From the NCBI GenBank assembly GCA_963837445.1, contig CAWINK010000022.1:62001-126000 (forward strand): a stretch of 64,000 bases of DNA, written 5' to 3'. This stretch comes from JACVRW01 sp963837445 (GTDB lineage Bacteria > Actinomycetota > Thermoleophilia > Solirubrobacterales > Thermoleophilaceae). Positions within the stretch are counted from its first letter, which is position 1. Every line of letters starts with the position of its first letter. Shown here piece after piece: positions 33,688-41,141 of this stretch. The position numbers were made by a program, and so were the translations under genes. The notes below the pieces were generated by a model that saw only the letters and a program-made list of their open reading frames with translations, did not search any database and was not told where the DNA came from.

Positions 33688-34074
33688 CTACCCGCGCGGC
33701 TCGAGGTAGAACAGCTCGGCCGACACGTCGCGCTTCGTGTCGATGCCGGAGACGAACGCGCGGACCTTGCGGCCGGTGATCTGCTCGACCGTCCCGACGA
33801 ACTGCTCCTCGTTCAGGTGCTGGAAGTGCATGCGCAGGTCGCGCAGGCGCTCGTACTCACCCGCGTTGGCCATGTGGCGCTCGATGCGAGTCAGGCTGTG
33901 CTCCAGTGTGGAGACGATCAGGTCGGGGCCTGCGAAGGCGGTCCTGGCCTTCGTCGGACCGCGTCCGAACAGCTCTTTGTACAGCCGGACCATCGCGTTC
34001 GACAGCTCGACCATCATCAGACCTGTCTGCTCTTCGTCAGTGCCAAGGGCCTGCCGCGAGGCTTTGGTGTCCAT
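33688..34074 (-). CDS. DUF2294 domain protein
   Basis: This 128-residue soluble protein matches DUF2294: MVELSNAMVRLYKELFGRGPTKARTAF opens the domain (quoted as a span), DLIVSTLEHSLTRIERHMA and FVGTVEQITGRKVRAFVSGID follow. The family is widespread in Gram-positive bacteria, and some members are linked to Na+-dependent or oxidative processes. No function is assigned. The ATG at 34074 follows a GGAT-type weak ribosome site. It sits 40 bases upstream of cysM on the same strand and may be in a read-through transcript. Confidence 0.78.
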   Translation of the reverse strand: MDTKASRQALGTDEEQTGLMMVELSNAMVRLYKELFGRGPTKARTAFAGPDLIVSTLEHSLTRIERHMANAGEYERLRDLRMHFQHLNEEQFVGTVEQITGRKVRAFVSGIDTKRDVSAELFYLEPRG

Positions 34075-34187
34075 CAGGGATCCTGCTCTCTCGTCCTCTC
34101 GGGTAGGCCGCGCAAGAGGAGGAGAACGAGAGAACCAGGCGGCGGCTTGGTGCGCCACCCAGTGTAGCGCGTTTGGGGGACCCGGGA

Positions 34188-34550
34188 CTACCCGATTAGG
34201 TACGTGTCCGCGTGCGAGTACGGCGGCGAGCAGCAGCACAGGAGCCGCAGCGGCTCGTCCCCCGTGTTCCAGAGCTTGTGCCGGGTGCCGGGCGCGATCA
34301 CGACGGTGTCGCCCGCGCTGACATCGCTCTCCTCGTCGCCGAGGCGCAGCCGTCCGCTCCCGTGCGTGAAGAGGTAGATCTCCTCGGAGGCGCGGTGGTA
34401 GTGCTCCTCGGTCTCGCCCCCGGGCGGCACGGTCGCCTCCGCCAGGCTCTGGTTCTCCGCGTTGCCGGTCGGCACGCCGGCCAGCTCCCTGATCTCGGAG
34501 CCGTCCTTCGTGATGAAGGCCTCCACGCTTTGGAGGTTCTCGATCCGCAT
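34188..34550 (-). CDS. cupin domain protein
   Basis: This 120-residue single-domain cupin has motif 1 EEHYHRASEEIYLFTHGSGRL and motif 2 AGDTVVIAPGTRHKLWNTG, with His/Glu/His metal ligands in place (HYH..E and H). The function of such small cupins is rarely predictable; sugar or metabolite binding is common. TAGCCT plus six bases precedes the ATG, giving a leaderless promoter inside the end of the upstream GNAT gene. The C-terminal LLCCCSPPYSHADTYL contains three adjacent cysteines, which is unusual. Confidence 0.82.
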   Translation of the reverse strand: MRIENLQSVEAFITKDGSEIRELAGVPTGNAENQSLAEATVPPGGETEEHYHRASEEIYLFTHGSGRLRLGDEESDVSAGDTVVIAPGTRHKLWNTGDEPLRLLCCCSPPYSHADTYLIG

Positions 34551-34552
34551 GC

Positions 34553-34996
34553 TCAGAGGCTACGGCGGTAGCGAACCTCGAGCAGCTGCGCCCATACGTC
34601 CTCGGTCCTCTGCGCGCCCTCGCGCGTGAAGCCAGCGCGCTCGTAGAACGCGTTCGCGCGGTCGTTGGCGGCGAAGGACCACACGGTCGCCTCCGCGCAG
34701 CCACGCTCGCGCAGCGAGTCGAGCACCGCCGCCATCAGCGCTTGCCCCACGCCCTGGCCCCAGCGGCCGGCGGCCACGAAGAAGCTGCGCACCTCGCCGA
34801 CCGACGGGTCCGCGTCCTCGTCGCGGCTCTCGCCGCACGCGCTGAGGCCCACGGGCTCGCCGTCGTCCTCGACCATCAGCATCGAAACGGCGGGATTCTC
34901 GATGAGCCCATACCAGCGCTCGGCGTCCGGCTCGGGGAACTCGTGTCCCGGCGGCAGGAGCTCCGTGAACGCCGCCCGCGCCGACTCGTCCCACAC
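34553..34996 (-). CDS. GNAT-family N-acetyltransferase
   Basis: This 147-residue acetyltransferase has the acetyl-CoA-binding motif VAAGRWGQGVGQALMAAV (Q/RxxGxG/A pattern) and a final NAFYERAGFTREG strand. The first strand is incomplete from the GTG at 34996. The same frame continues upstream to 35044 with IVRSAERRDEPAWARVW, which looks like a real N-terminus, but only CTG or ATC would be available there as a start. The true start may therefore be a CTG overlapping the cysO stop. Substrate unknown. Confidence 0.83.
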   Translation of the reverse strand: MWDESARAAFTELLPPGHEFPEPDAERWYGLIENPAVSMLMVEDDGEPVGLSACGESRDEDADPSVGEVRSFFVAAGRWGQGVGQALMAAVLDSLRERGCAEATVWSFAANDRANAFYERAGFTREGAQRTEDVWAQLLEVRYRRSL

Positions 34997-35040
34997 GCGC
35001 GCCCAAGCCGGCTCGTCGCGCCGCTCTGCCGAGCGGACGA

Positions 35041-35319
35041 TCAGCGGCTGCCGCCGGCCATGGCCGGCAGGATCACGATCGTGTCGCTGTCCGAGACGCT
35101 CGTCTCGAGGCCCTGGAGCACCCGCACGTCCTCGTCATTCAGGTAGACGTTCACGTAGCGGTTCAGCTCGCCGTCCTCGGAGAAGAGCTGCGACTCGGTG
35201 GCGGGGTGCTGTGAGGCGAGCGCGCGCAGGACCTCGCGTACGTCGGCGCCCGACGCCTCAACTTCCTTCGCACCGCCGACGCTGCCCCGGAGAACCGGGG
35301 GGATCTTGATCACGCTCAC
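35041..35319 (-). CDS. cysO: CysO-like ubiquitin-fold sulfur carrier with C-terminal GG-Ser-Arg
   Basis: This 92-residue beta-grasp protein of the ThiS/MoaD/CysO family is closest in pattern to mycobacterial CysO (IPPVLRGSVGGAKEVEASG, NRYVNVYLNDEDVR, VSDSDTIVILPAMAGG). The di-glycine that becomes the thiocarboxylate is followed by two extra residues, Ser-Arg, before the stop. Mycobacterial CysO ends at Gly-Gly. The extension should block adenylation until it is removed, for which the nearby JAMM protease is the obvious candidate, as described for Pseudomonas QbsE/QbsD. The gene lies 13 bases after the activating enzyme gene. Confidence 0.85.
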   Translation of the reverse strand: MSVIKIPPVLRGSVGGAKEVEASGADVREVLRALASQHPATESQLFSEDGELNRYVNVYLNDEDVRVLQGLETSVSDSDTIVILPAMAGGSR

Positions 35320-35332
35320 TGAGCCCGGCAGC

Positions 35333-36517
35333 CTAGCCCGCGCCCGCGCAGAACGCCTCGTAGTCCGGGAACACGCCCATCTCCTCGTCGGAGATCGCGT
35401 CCGGCTCGCGCGAGCAGATCGGGCAGTCCGGGTCGCGGCGCACCTTCAGCTCCGTGAAGGTCGTGCCGAGCGCGTCGTAGAGCAGCAGGCGGCCGGCCAT
35501 CGTGTCGCCGGCGCCGGTGATCAGCTTGATCACCTCGACGGACTGGAGCAGCCCCATCACGCCCGGCAGCACGCCCAGCACGCCCGCGGCGCCGCACGAC
35601 GGCGCCAGCTCGGCCGGCGGGGGCGTGGGATAGAGACAGCGGTAGCACGGGCCCTCGTAGGGGTGGAACACCGACAGCTGGCCCTCGAAGCCGAGGATCG
35701 ACGCCGACACGACCGGCGTCTGCGTGCGCACGCTCGCGTCGTTCAGGAGATAGCGCGTGGGGAAGTTGTCGAGGCCATCGACGATCACGTCATAGCCGTC
35801 GATGATCTCCATGATGTTGTCGGCGCCGAGCCGGACCGGGTACTTGACGACGTTCACGTCCGGGTTGATCTCGTGGATCGCGATCTCGGCCGAGTCGACC
35901 TTCGGCACGCCGATGCGCTCGTTCGAGTGCGCCACCTGGCGCTGGAGGTTGGAGAGGTCGACAACGTCGTTGTCGACGATGCCGAGCGTCCCGACGCCCG
36001 CGGCGGAGAGGTAGAGCGCGGCCGGCGAGCCGAGGCCGCCGGCTCCGAGCAGAAGGACCTTCGCGTCGAGCAGCTTCAGCTGCCCCTCGAGCCCCACCTC
36101 GGGCACCAGCAGGTGGCGCGAGTAGCGCTCGCGCTGCTCGGGGGTGAGCGAGCGCGGGACCTCGACCTCGTAGCCGCGGTCCTTCCAGAGCGTGATGCCG
36201 CCGCGCATGGAGGCCACGTCCTCGTAGCCGAGCAGCTCCTGGAGGGTGTGGGCGGCGAGGGCCGAGCGGTTTCCGGAGGCGCAGTAGAGGATCACCCGCT
36301 GCGAGCGGTCGGAGACAGCGCCCTCGATGCGCGACTCGAGGTGCCCGCGCGGAACGTGCACGGCGCCCGGGACGTGGGCCTCCTCGAACTCGTGCTGCTC
36401 GCGGACGTCGACGATCGCCGCCCCGTTGCCGTTCCGCGACAGCTCGTGGACGTCCTTCGGATCGATTTCCTCGATCTGCTCCTTGACCTTACGAATCAGC
36501 TCTGCGCCGGACGCCAT
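35333..36517 (-). CDS. rhodanese-ThiF/MoeB fusion, CysO-activating sulfurtransferase
   Basis: This 394-residue protein has an N-terminal rhodanese domain (about 10-118, active Cys79 in LYCASGNRS) and a C-terminal ThiF/MoeB adenylyltransferase domain (about 125-370): nucleotide loop LLLGAGGLGS, Arg/Gln-containing SNLQRQV, zinc pairs Cys291/Cys294 and Cys365/Cys368, and Cys308 in APSCGAAGV. It should adenylate the carrier C-terminus and pass sulfur to it. Mycobacterial MoeZ has the same domains in the opposite order. A Shine-Dalgarno (AGAGGT) precedes the ATG by seven bases. cysO follows immediately. Confidence 0.87.
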   Translation of the reverse strand: MASGAELIRKVKEQIEEIDPKDVHELSRNGNGAAIVDVREQHEFEEAHVPGAVHVPRGHLESRIEGAVSDRSQRVILYCASGNRSALAAHTLQELLGYEDVASMRGGITLWKDRGYEVEVPRSLTPEQRERYSRHLLVPEVGLEGQLKLLDAKVLLLGAGGLGSPAALYLSAAGVGTLGIVDNDVVDLSNLQRQVAHSNERIGVPKVDSAEIAIHEINPDVNVVKYPVRLGADNIMEIIDGYDVIVDGLDNFPTRYLLNDASVRTQTPVVSASILGFEGQLSVFHPYEGPCYRCLYPTPPPAELAPSCGAAGVLGVLPGVMGLLQSVEVIKLITGAGDTMAGRLLLYDALGTTFTELKVRRDPDCPICSREPDAISDEEMGVFPDYEAFCAGAG

Positions 36518-36550
36518 TCCGAATACCTCTAAACCCAGTCGGATTTCAAT

Positions 36551-36566
36551 ACTTCAGAAAGTGTAG
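36551..36566. repeat. 16-base repeat ACTTCAGAAAGTGTAG, copy 2 (rhodanese-ThiF gene)
   Basis: This exact copy of 33647-33662 is in the same orientation. On the minus strand it supplies -10 TACACT, about 43 bases upstream of the ATG. Shared use by two genes of one pathway suggests a common regulator or polymerase preference. Confidence 0.6.
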
Positions 36567-36582
36567 CGCCCCACAACAGCAA

Positions 36583-36608
36583 CCGGGGCGCCCTTTCGGA
36601 CGCCCCGG
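36583..36608. terminator. strong GC hairpin between divergent genes
   Basis: The minus strand reads CCGGGGCGTCC-GAAA-GGGCGCCCCGG, an 11-pair stem (one U-G) with a GAAA tetraloop. Only a poor T-tract follows on either side. It could be a rho-independent-like terminator insulating the divergent promoters, or an attenuator in one leader. Confidence 0.4.
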
Positions 36609-36677
36609 CAGAAGACCCAGACCTAGATTGTGCGGAAGCCTCGTAAGCAACACCTGCTTGAAGCCTCTCCCCAAGAG

Positions 36678-36721
36678 TTTCGTCTTTCGGGCACCGTGCC
36701 GATATGGGGTGGAGACCCCAT
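36678..36721 (+). promoter_or_regulatory. possible sigma-28/WhiG-like promoter and leader hairpin of the histidine kinase
   Basis: GTTT, 17 bases, then GCCGATAT resembles the -10 (GCCGATAA) and weakly the -35 of FliA/WhiG-type promoters. ATGGGGT-GGAG-ACCCCAT (36704-36721) is a perfect seven-base hairpin just downstream. Neither element is proven. Confidence 0.3.
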
Positions 36722-36748
36722 TTGTCCAGCCGGGGCCTGTTCCGATCC

Positions 36749-37774
36749 ATGAAGAGACCCTCTATGACGCGACGCGACGACTCCCTGATCGGCCAGATCG
36801 TGGCCGCAAACGTCGTACTCGTTGCCCTCACCCTCCTCGCCGCCAGCCTCGCCGCCGGCCTCGACCTCACGATCGACGACCAGCGCTGGTCCTTCTTGAT
36901 CCTCGCCCTGGCGATCGTGCTCACGCTGTGCGTGAACCTCTGGATGCTTCAACGCCGCTTCGCGCCGCTCGAGCGTCTGATCAAGCGCATCGAGAGCATC
37001 GACCCCGCCGAGCCCGCCAGCCCCCAGCTCACGGACTCCGATCCGGTCGAGGAGATCGACAGGCTCTCGACCTCCTTCAACCGGCTGCTCGAGCGCATCG
37101 AGGAGGAGCGCCGCCGCTCCGGCACGCTCGCGATGCGCGCGCAGGAGGAGGAGCGCCGCCGGCTGGCGCGCGACCTCCACGACGAGGTGAACCAGGCGCT
37201 CACGGCGATCCTGCTGCGCCTCGAGGCGCTCTCCCAGGACAGCCCGCCCGAGCGCATCGAAGAGCTGGCGGAGCTGAAGCGGCTCGTGAACCAGGCGATG
37301 GAGGAGCTTCTGAACCTTGCGCGTCAGCTGCGCCCGTCCGCGCTCGACGACCACGGCCTGATGCCGGCGATCGAGACGCAGCTCAAGCGCTTCTCGGCAC
37401 GGACCGGGGTCGAGGTCCGCGTCTCGAACGAGGGCGAGCCCGAGTCTCTGCCCGACGACGTCCAGACGGCGGTCTACCGGATCCTTCAGGAGGCGCTCGC
37501 GAACATCGGGCGGCACGCCGGCGCGACGGCGGTGTCCGTGGAGATGGAGGTCGACGACGAGCGCCTCGAGCTGCGCGTCCGCGACGACGGCGAAGGCTTC
37601 GATCCCTCCTCGGCCGTCCGCGGGGCGAGCAACGGCGGCGGCGCCGGACTCGGCCTCAGTGGCATGGTCGAGCGCGCACGCCTGGCCGGTGGCGAGCTGG
37701 ACATCCGCTCAGCGCCCGGCAGCGGCACCACCGTGACGCTCCGCATCGGGCGGCTCGTCAGGGTACCCGCGTGA
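36749..37774 (+). CDS. NarL-type sensor histidine kinase (HAMP-HisKA_3-HATPase)
   Basis: This 341-residue membrane kinase has an N-terminal helix (IVAANVVLVALTLLAASLAAG) and a second (WSFLILALAIVLTLCVNLWML) bracketing a very short loop, then a HAMP-like segment and coiled coil. The HisKA_3 dimerisation helix has EEERRRLARDLHDEVNQAL (phospho-acceptor His in DLHDEV). The HATPase domain has ILQEALANIGRHAGA, VRDDGEGFDP and GLGLSGMVERARL. The tiny extracytoplasmic loop suggests it senses membrane or intracellular signals. Start is ATG 36749 or ATG 36764. The stop overlaps the response regulator (GTGA). Confidence 0.88.
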   Translation: MKRPSMTRRDDSLIGQIVAANVVLVALTLLAASLAAGLDLTIDDQRWSFLILALAIVLTLCVNLWMLQRRFAPLERLIKRIESIDPAEPASPQLTDSDPVEEIDRLSTSFNRLLERIEEERRRSGTLAMRAQEEERRRLARDLHDEVNQALTAILLRLEALSQDSPPERIEELAELKRLVNQAMEELLNLARQLRPSALDDHGLMPAIETQLKRFSARTGVEVRVSNEGEPESLPDDVQTAVYRILQEALANIGRHAGATAVSVEMEVDDERLELRVRDDGEGFDPSSAVRGASNGGGAGLGLSGMVERARLAGGELDIRSAPGSGTTVTLRIGRLVRVPA

Positions 37775-38403
37775 TCCGCGTACTGATCGCGGACGATCAC
37801 GGCATCGTGCGCTCCGGCCTCCGCATGCTGATCGACCGGCAGTCCGACATGGAGGTCGTGGCCGAGGCTGAGGATGGCGTGGCCGCGCTCGAGTCCGCCC
37901 AGCGACACCGCCCCACGGTGGCCGTGCTCGACGTGTCGATGCCGCGCATGACCGGGCTCCAGGCGGCTCGCGAGATTCGCGCGCACGCGCCCGACACGCG
38001 CGTCGTGATGCTGTCGATGCATGACGACGAGCGCTACTTCCTCGAGGGTCTCGCGGCCGGCGCCGCGGGCTACGTGCTGAAGCGCGCTGCCGACACGGAC
38101 CTGATCGACGCGGTGCGCACGGTGGCAGAGGGCCGCACCTTCCTCTCAGACGACGCCCAGCGCTCGCTCATGGACGAGTGGCTCGGTGGCGCCACGGAGG
38201 TCAATGAGCCGCTCACCCCGCGCGAGCTCGAGATCGTGAAGCTGATCGCGGAGGCCTACACGAACAAGCAGATCGCCGAGACGCTGAAGCTGTCGGAGAA
38301 GACCGTCGAGTCGCACCGCACGAACGTCTTCGGGAAGCTCGGCATGCGCGACCGCGTGGAGATCGTGCGCTACGCGATCCGGCGCGGGCTCGTCGAGCCG
38401 TAG
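37771..38403 (+). CDS. NarL/LuxR-family response regulator
   Basis: This 210-residue two-domain regulator has a receiver domain with acidic pocket (LIADDHG), phospho-acceptor Asp in VLDVSMPRM, and Thr/Lys switch regions (VMLSMHDD, GYVLKRA). The DNA-binding domain is LuxR type (LTPRELEIVKLIAEAYTNKQIAETL followed by SEKTVESHRTNVFGKL, quoted as two pieces). It is the cognate partner of the overlapping kinase. The GTG start is fixed by the GTGA overlap. Target genes are unknown. The convergent CtaG gene overlaps its 3' end by 34 bases. Confidence 0.92.
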   Translation: MIRVLIADDHGIVRSGLRMLIDRQSDMEVVAEAEDGVAALESAQRHRPTVAVLDVSMPRMTGLQAAREIRAHAPDTRVVMLSMHDDERYFLEGLAAGAAGYVLKRAADTDLIDAVRTVAEGRTFLSDDAQRSLMDEWLGGATEVNEPLTPRELEIVKLIAEAYTNKQIAETLKLSEKTVESHRTNVFGKLGMRDRVEIVRYAIRRGLVEP

Positions 38404-39191
38404 GCCTCGGCGTCGGCGCGGTCCTGGTCCTGGGCCGAGCGGAAGAAGAAGAAGGCCACGGCGAACAGCATGATCGCCACGTCGAGGCTCAGCATCAGCC
38501 CGCCCGCGATCTGCTGGTCGGTCAGCGGCTTCAGGCCGTGCTCGGAAGTCCGCCCGACGTACCAGTCGTAGGCGGGCGAGCGCATGGCGATGAAGGCCAT
38601 GCCGAGGAACATCCCCACCAGTCGCGCGCCGAGGATGTGCCCCGCCTTCCAGAGCTCGCCGCGCAGGCGCTGGCGGGTCGGCTCGAGTGCGGGGATCCAG
38701 ACGAGGATGGCGATGAAGAGGAAGGACTGGTGTTGAAGGGAGTGCACGAGCGGGTTGTGAAGCGCCGCTTCGAACGCCGGCGCGAAGTGCCAGCCGTAGA
38801 GGACGAGGGCGTAGGTGGCAATCGCCCCGAGCGGAGTCGTGAGCTTGCGCATCACCCGACGGAGCGTCTTGCGGCGCGCCAGCGCCACCATCGCCGGCTT
38901 CGGCAGGAAGAAGAAGATCACCGGCGCCCGCAGGCCCACGAGTATCAGCGGACCGCCCAGCTCGGCGAGCAGCAGATGCTGGGCCATGTGCGCCGAGAGC
39001 AGGTCCTCCGCGAGGTTGTCGAGCGGCGAGACCATCGCCACCGCCCAGAGCGCCACGCCCCCGTAGAAGGCCGCCTGCTGGAAGCGGCCGACCTCGAGTC
39101 CGCGCCCGCGCGCCACGCCCACAGCGCGGACGTAGAGGGCCACGCCGATGGCGAGGAAGGCGAGCACGCCGGGGTCGAGGGTGATCGACAC
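38370..39191 (-). CDS. ctaG: CtaG-type cytochrome c oxidase assembly factor
   Basis: This 273-residue multi-pass membrane protein of the bacterial caa3/CtaG (DUF1404-like) family has about seven helices, conserved His residues near the membrane face (SAHMAQHLLLAELGGPLILVG, YGWHFAPAFEAAL, LQHQSFLFIAIL) and the typical TTPLGAIATYAL. It is thought to help copper loading of cytochrome oxidase. A copper-binding SCO gene lies 2.4 kb away, on the other side of the Fic gene. The GTG at 39191 has CACAAT plus seven bases upstream (leaderless). Confidence 0.85.
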   Translation of the reverse strand: MSITLDPGVLAFLAIGVALYVRAVGVARGRGLEVGRFQQAAFYGGVALWAVAMVSPLDNLAEDLLSAHMAQHLLLAELGGPLILVGLRAPVIFFFLPKPAMVALARRKTLRRVMRKLTTPLGAIATYALVLYGWHFAPAFEAALHNPLVHSLQHQSFLFIAILVWIPALEPTRQRLRGELWKAGHILGARLVGMFLGMAFIAMRSPAYDWYVGRTSEHGLKPLTDQQIAGGLMLSLDVAIMLFAVAFFFFRSAQDQDRADAEAYGSTSPRRIA

Positions 39192-39227
39192 GCCCTCGAT
39201 TGTGACGCTCGGCGATGCTTTCGCCCC

Positions 39228-39713
39228 ATGAACGTCTCGATTCGCCGCGGGCACTCGTCGGAGGACGTGAACGAGCTGGTGCGGATGCACCGCGAGGTCT
39301 ACGAGTCCGAGTTCGGGCTCGACCCGAGCTTCGCCGCCGACGTGGCAACACAGATGGCCGAGCTGCGCCGGCGCGGCTGGCCGGGTCCTGGTGAGGGGCT
39401 CTGGCTCGCGGAGCTCGGCGACCAGGTGGTCGGCTCGATCACGCTCTACGAGGTCGGTGACGGCAAGGGCCGGCTCGGGCACCTCGTCCTGACGCCCGAG
39501 GCGCGCGGCTCGGGGGCCGGCCGCCGGCTCGTTGAGCAGGTGCTGGAGGCAGCTCGGGCGGCGCCCTACGAGCGACTCGAGCTCGCCACCTTCAGCGACC
39601 TGAGCGCCGCGGGCAACCTCTACCGGAGCGTGGGCTTCGCGAGGGTGAGCAACGAGCGCTCCGTGCGCTGGGGACGCGAGATGGAGTGGGAGCTCTACGA
39701 GCTCGAGCTCTGA
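39228..39713 (+). CDS. GNAT-family N-acetyltransferase
   Basis: This 161-residue acetyltransferase has ISIRRGHSSEDV-like first strand residues (NVSIRRG), the LGHLVLTPEARGSGAGRRLVEQVL acetyl-CoA motif (RGSGAG) and the ending AGNLYRSVGFARVSNE. MarR-fused relatives have a similar C-terminus (VRWGREMEWEL), but no HTH is present here. The ATG at 39228 is 36 bases from the divergent ctaG start. Substrate unknown. Confidence 0.85.
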   Translation: MNVSIRRGHSSEDVNELVRMHREVYESEFGLDPSFAADVATQMAELRRRGWPGPGEGLWLAELGDQVVGSITLYEVGDGKGRLGHLVLTPEARGSGAGRRLVEQVLEAARAAPYERLELATFSDLSAAGNLYRSVGFARVSNERSVRWGREMEWELYELEL

Positions 39714-39795
39714 CCGCAGTGGCTGTCTAGGGCGTTGACATGCTTACGTCACCTGAGGAAAGCGAGCTAGTGGAGTGGGGCGCGCGGACCGGGGC

Positions 39796-41136
39796 CTAGG
39801 TCCCCTTCTTCAAGCGTTCGGCCAGGCGCGGGTGCGGCGTGAAGGTATGTCGGCGTCCGACGCGGTTGCGCATGAGCAATCCCTTGTCCACGAGGAACAG
39901 CAGATCGCTTCGGGCCGTTTCGTGGGTCACCGTGTGGCTGGCCGCGTGGGTCTGGAACGTGTAGATCGAGTCCGCATGCCTTATTGCGTGGCCGAGCAGC
40001 GCGAGCTGGCGGTGGTTGAACTCGGCACCCCCAGCCTTGATCACCTTCTCAATGTCGCGAATTTCCTTCGCCTTCCGGCCAAGGTAGTGGTGCAGTTCCT
40101 TGACGGCACGCTCGATGACCTTGAGTTGGTAGAGGACGAAGTAGGTCGTATCGCGGTCGTCTATCTCGGTCTCCAAGAACGCCGTCGCGTACTTCGCGGG
40201 AGCGTTGGCGAGGATGCGAGACACGGTTAGGTACTCGACTAGCCAGTAGCCGCGAGTTCGCATGTACCAGTAGAACAACGCTCGCGCCGTCCTGCCGTTG
40301 CCGTCCTCGAATGGGTGGTCGTACGCAAGCCAGAAGTGGAGGAGGATCGCGCGGACAACGGGATGGATGAAGGGGTCAGCGTCGTCGGGTTCGTTCGCGA
40401 ACTCGCAGAATGCATCGAGTCGCTCGGGCAGTTGATCGGCGGGCGGCGGCTTGTGCAGCAGCCTGTCGGTATCACGCTCGTACACCGCCACGCGTTCCTC
40501 GTCCGGAGTCTGTAGCCGCCCGGCGGCGCTTGGGTCTTCGAGGGTGCCGTCCGTGACAATGCGGTGAAGCTCCAGGACCGTTTCGGGCGTCAGTTCCTTT
40601 CCGACCCCGCGCATAAACTGCAAGGCGCGGTAGTTGTTGAGGATCATCCGCTCGCTGCGGTCCTTCGGCTCCCGGCCGGACCTCAGCAGTTCCTTCGCGA
40701 CCCTCCTCGACGTGGTTGCGCCTTCGAGCTGGCTGGACCGAATCGCCTCCTCCATGAGCGAGTTGACGAGGTAGTGCCGGCGCGCCTGGTCGTCTGCGGT
40801 GACGACTTCCGGCATGGCGATCTCACCGCTGCAACGCTGGTCAATGTGGCGCAGCAAGCGCAGGACCGCGTCCGGCTGGCTGTACACGAAGTGGTTGCCG
40901 TCCGCGTCGGTAAGCGGCAGGGGTCGGAGAACTTGCCGACGCCCCCACTTGATCGTGAACCACCACTCCTCGTGCGAGAGGCCGTTGGGCGCGTCCAAAT
41001 GCCGAAGCTTGTCCCAATGGACGTACCCGCTGGCGTCCTCGCCGGTAGGCGTCTGCACGAGTTCAACCAGCCGTTCTGGCTTGGCTACGATTTTCGAGAG
41101 CAGTGCGTCAAATGGCGGTGGCGGGGCTACATACAT
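39796..41136 (-). CDS. Fic-family AMP-transferase with N-terminal inhibitory motif and winged helix
   Basis: This 446-residue Fic protein has the catalytic motif HPFEDGNGRTAR intact. An N-terminal SSQLEG fits the autoinhibitory S/TxxxE[G/N] helix, so activity is probably self-restrained. The C-terminus (QLALLGHAIRHADSIYTFQTHA, then VTHETARSDLLFLVDKGLL) looks like a winged helix, which could bind the repeats in its own promoter. Fic enzymes AMPylate proteins, and the target is unknown. Base composition is about 61 percent GC in sampled lines against about 75-80 percent for neighbours, suggesting acquisition. The ATG at 41136 with GGAG five bases upstream is preferred over a TTG at 41157. Confidence 0.88.
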   Translation of the reverse strand: MYVAPPPPFDALLSKIVAKPERLVELVQTPTGEDASGYVHWDKLRHLDAPNGLSHEEWWFTIKWGRRQVLRPLPLTDADGNHFVYSQPDAVLRLLRHIDQRCSGEIAMPEVVTADDQARRHYLVNSLMEEAIRSSQLEGATTSRRVAKELLRSGREPKDRSERMILNNYRALQFMRGVGKELTPETVLELHRIVTDGTLEDPSAAGRLQTPDEERVAVYERDTDRLLHKPPPADQLPERLDAFCEFANEPDDADPFIHPVVRAILLHFWLAYDHPFEDGNGRTARALFYWYMRTRGYWLVEYLTVSRILANAPAKYATAFLETEIDDRDTTYFVLYQLKVIERAVKELHHYLGRKAKEIRDIEKVIKAGGAEFNHRQLALLGHAIRHADSIYTFQTHAASHTVTHETARSDLLFLVDKGLLMRNRVGRRHTFTPHPRLAERLKKGT

Positions 41137-41141
41137 GTGAA

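Noticed and set aside
36660..36748. Cyclic-di-GMP or other known riboswitch
   Set aside because: Paired segments exist, but none of the conserved core sequence of known classes could be recognised.
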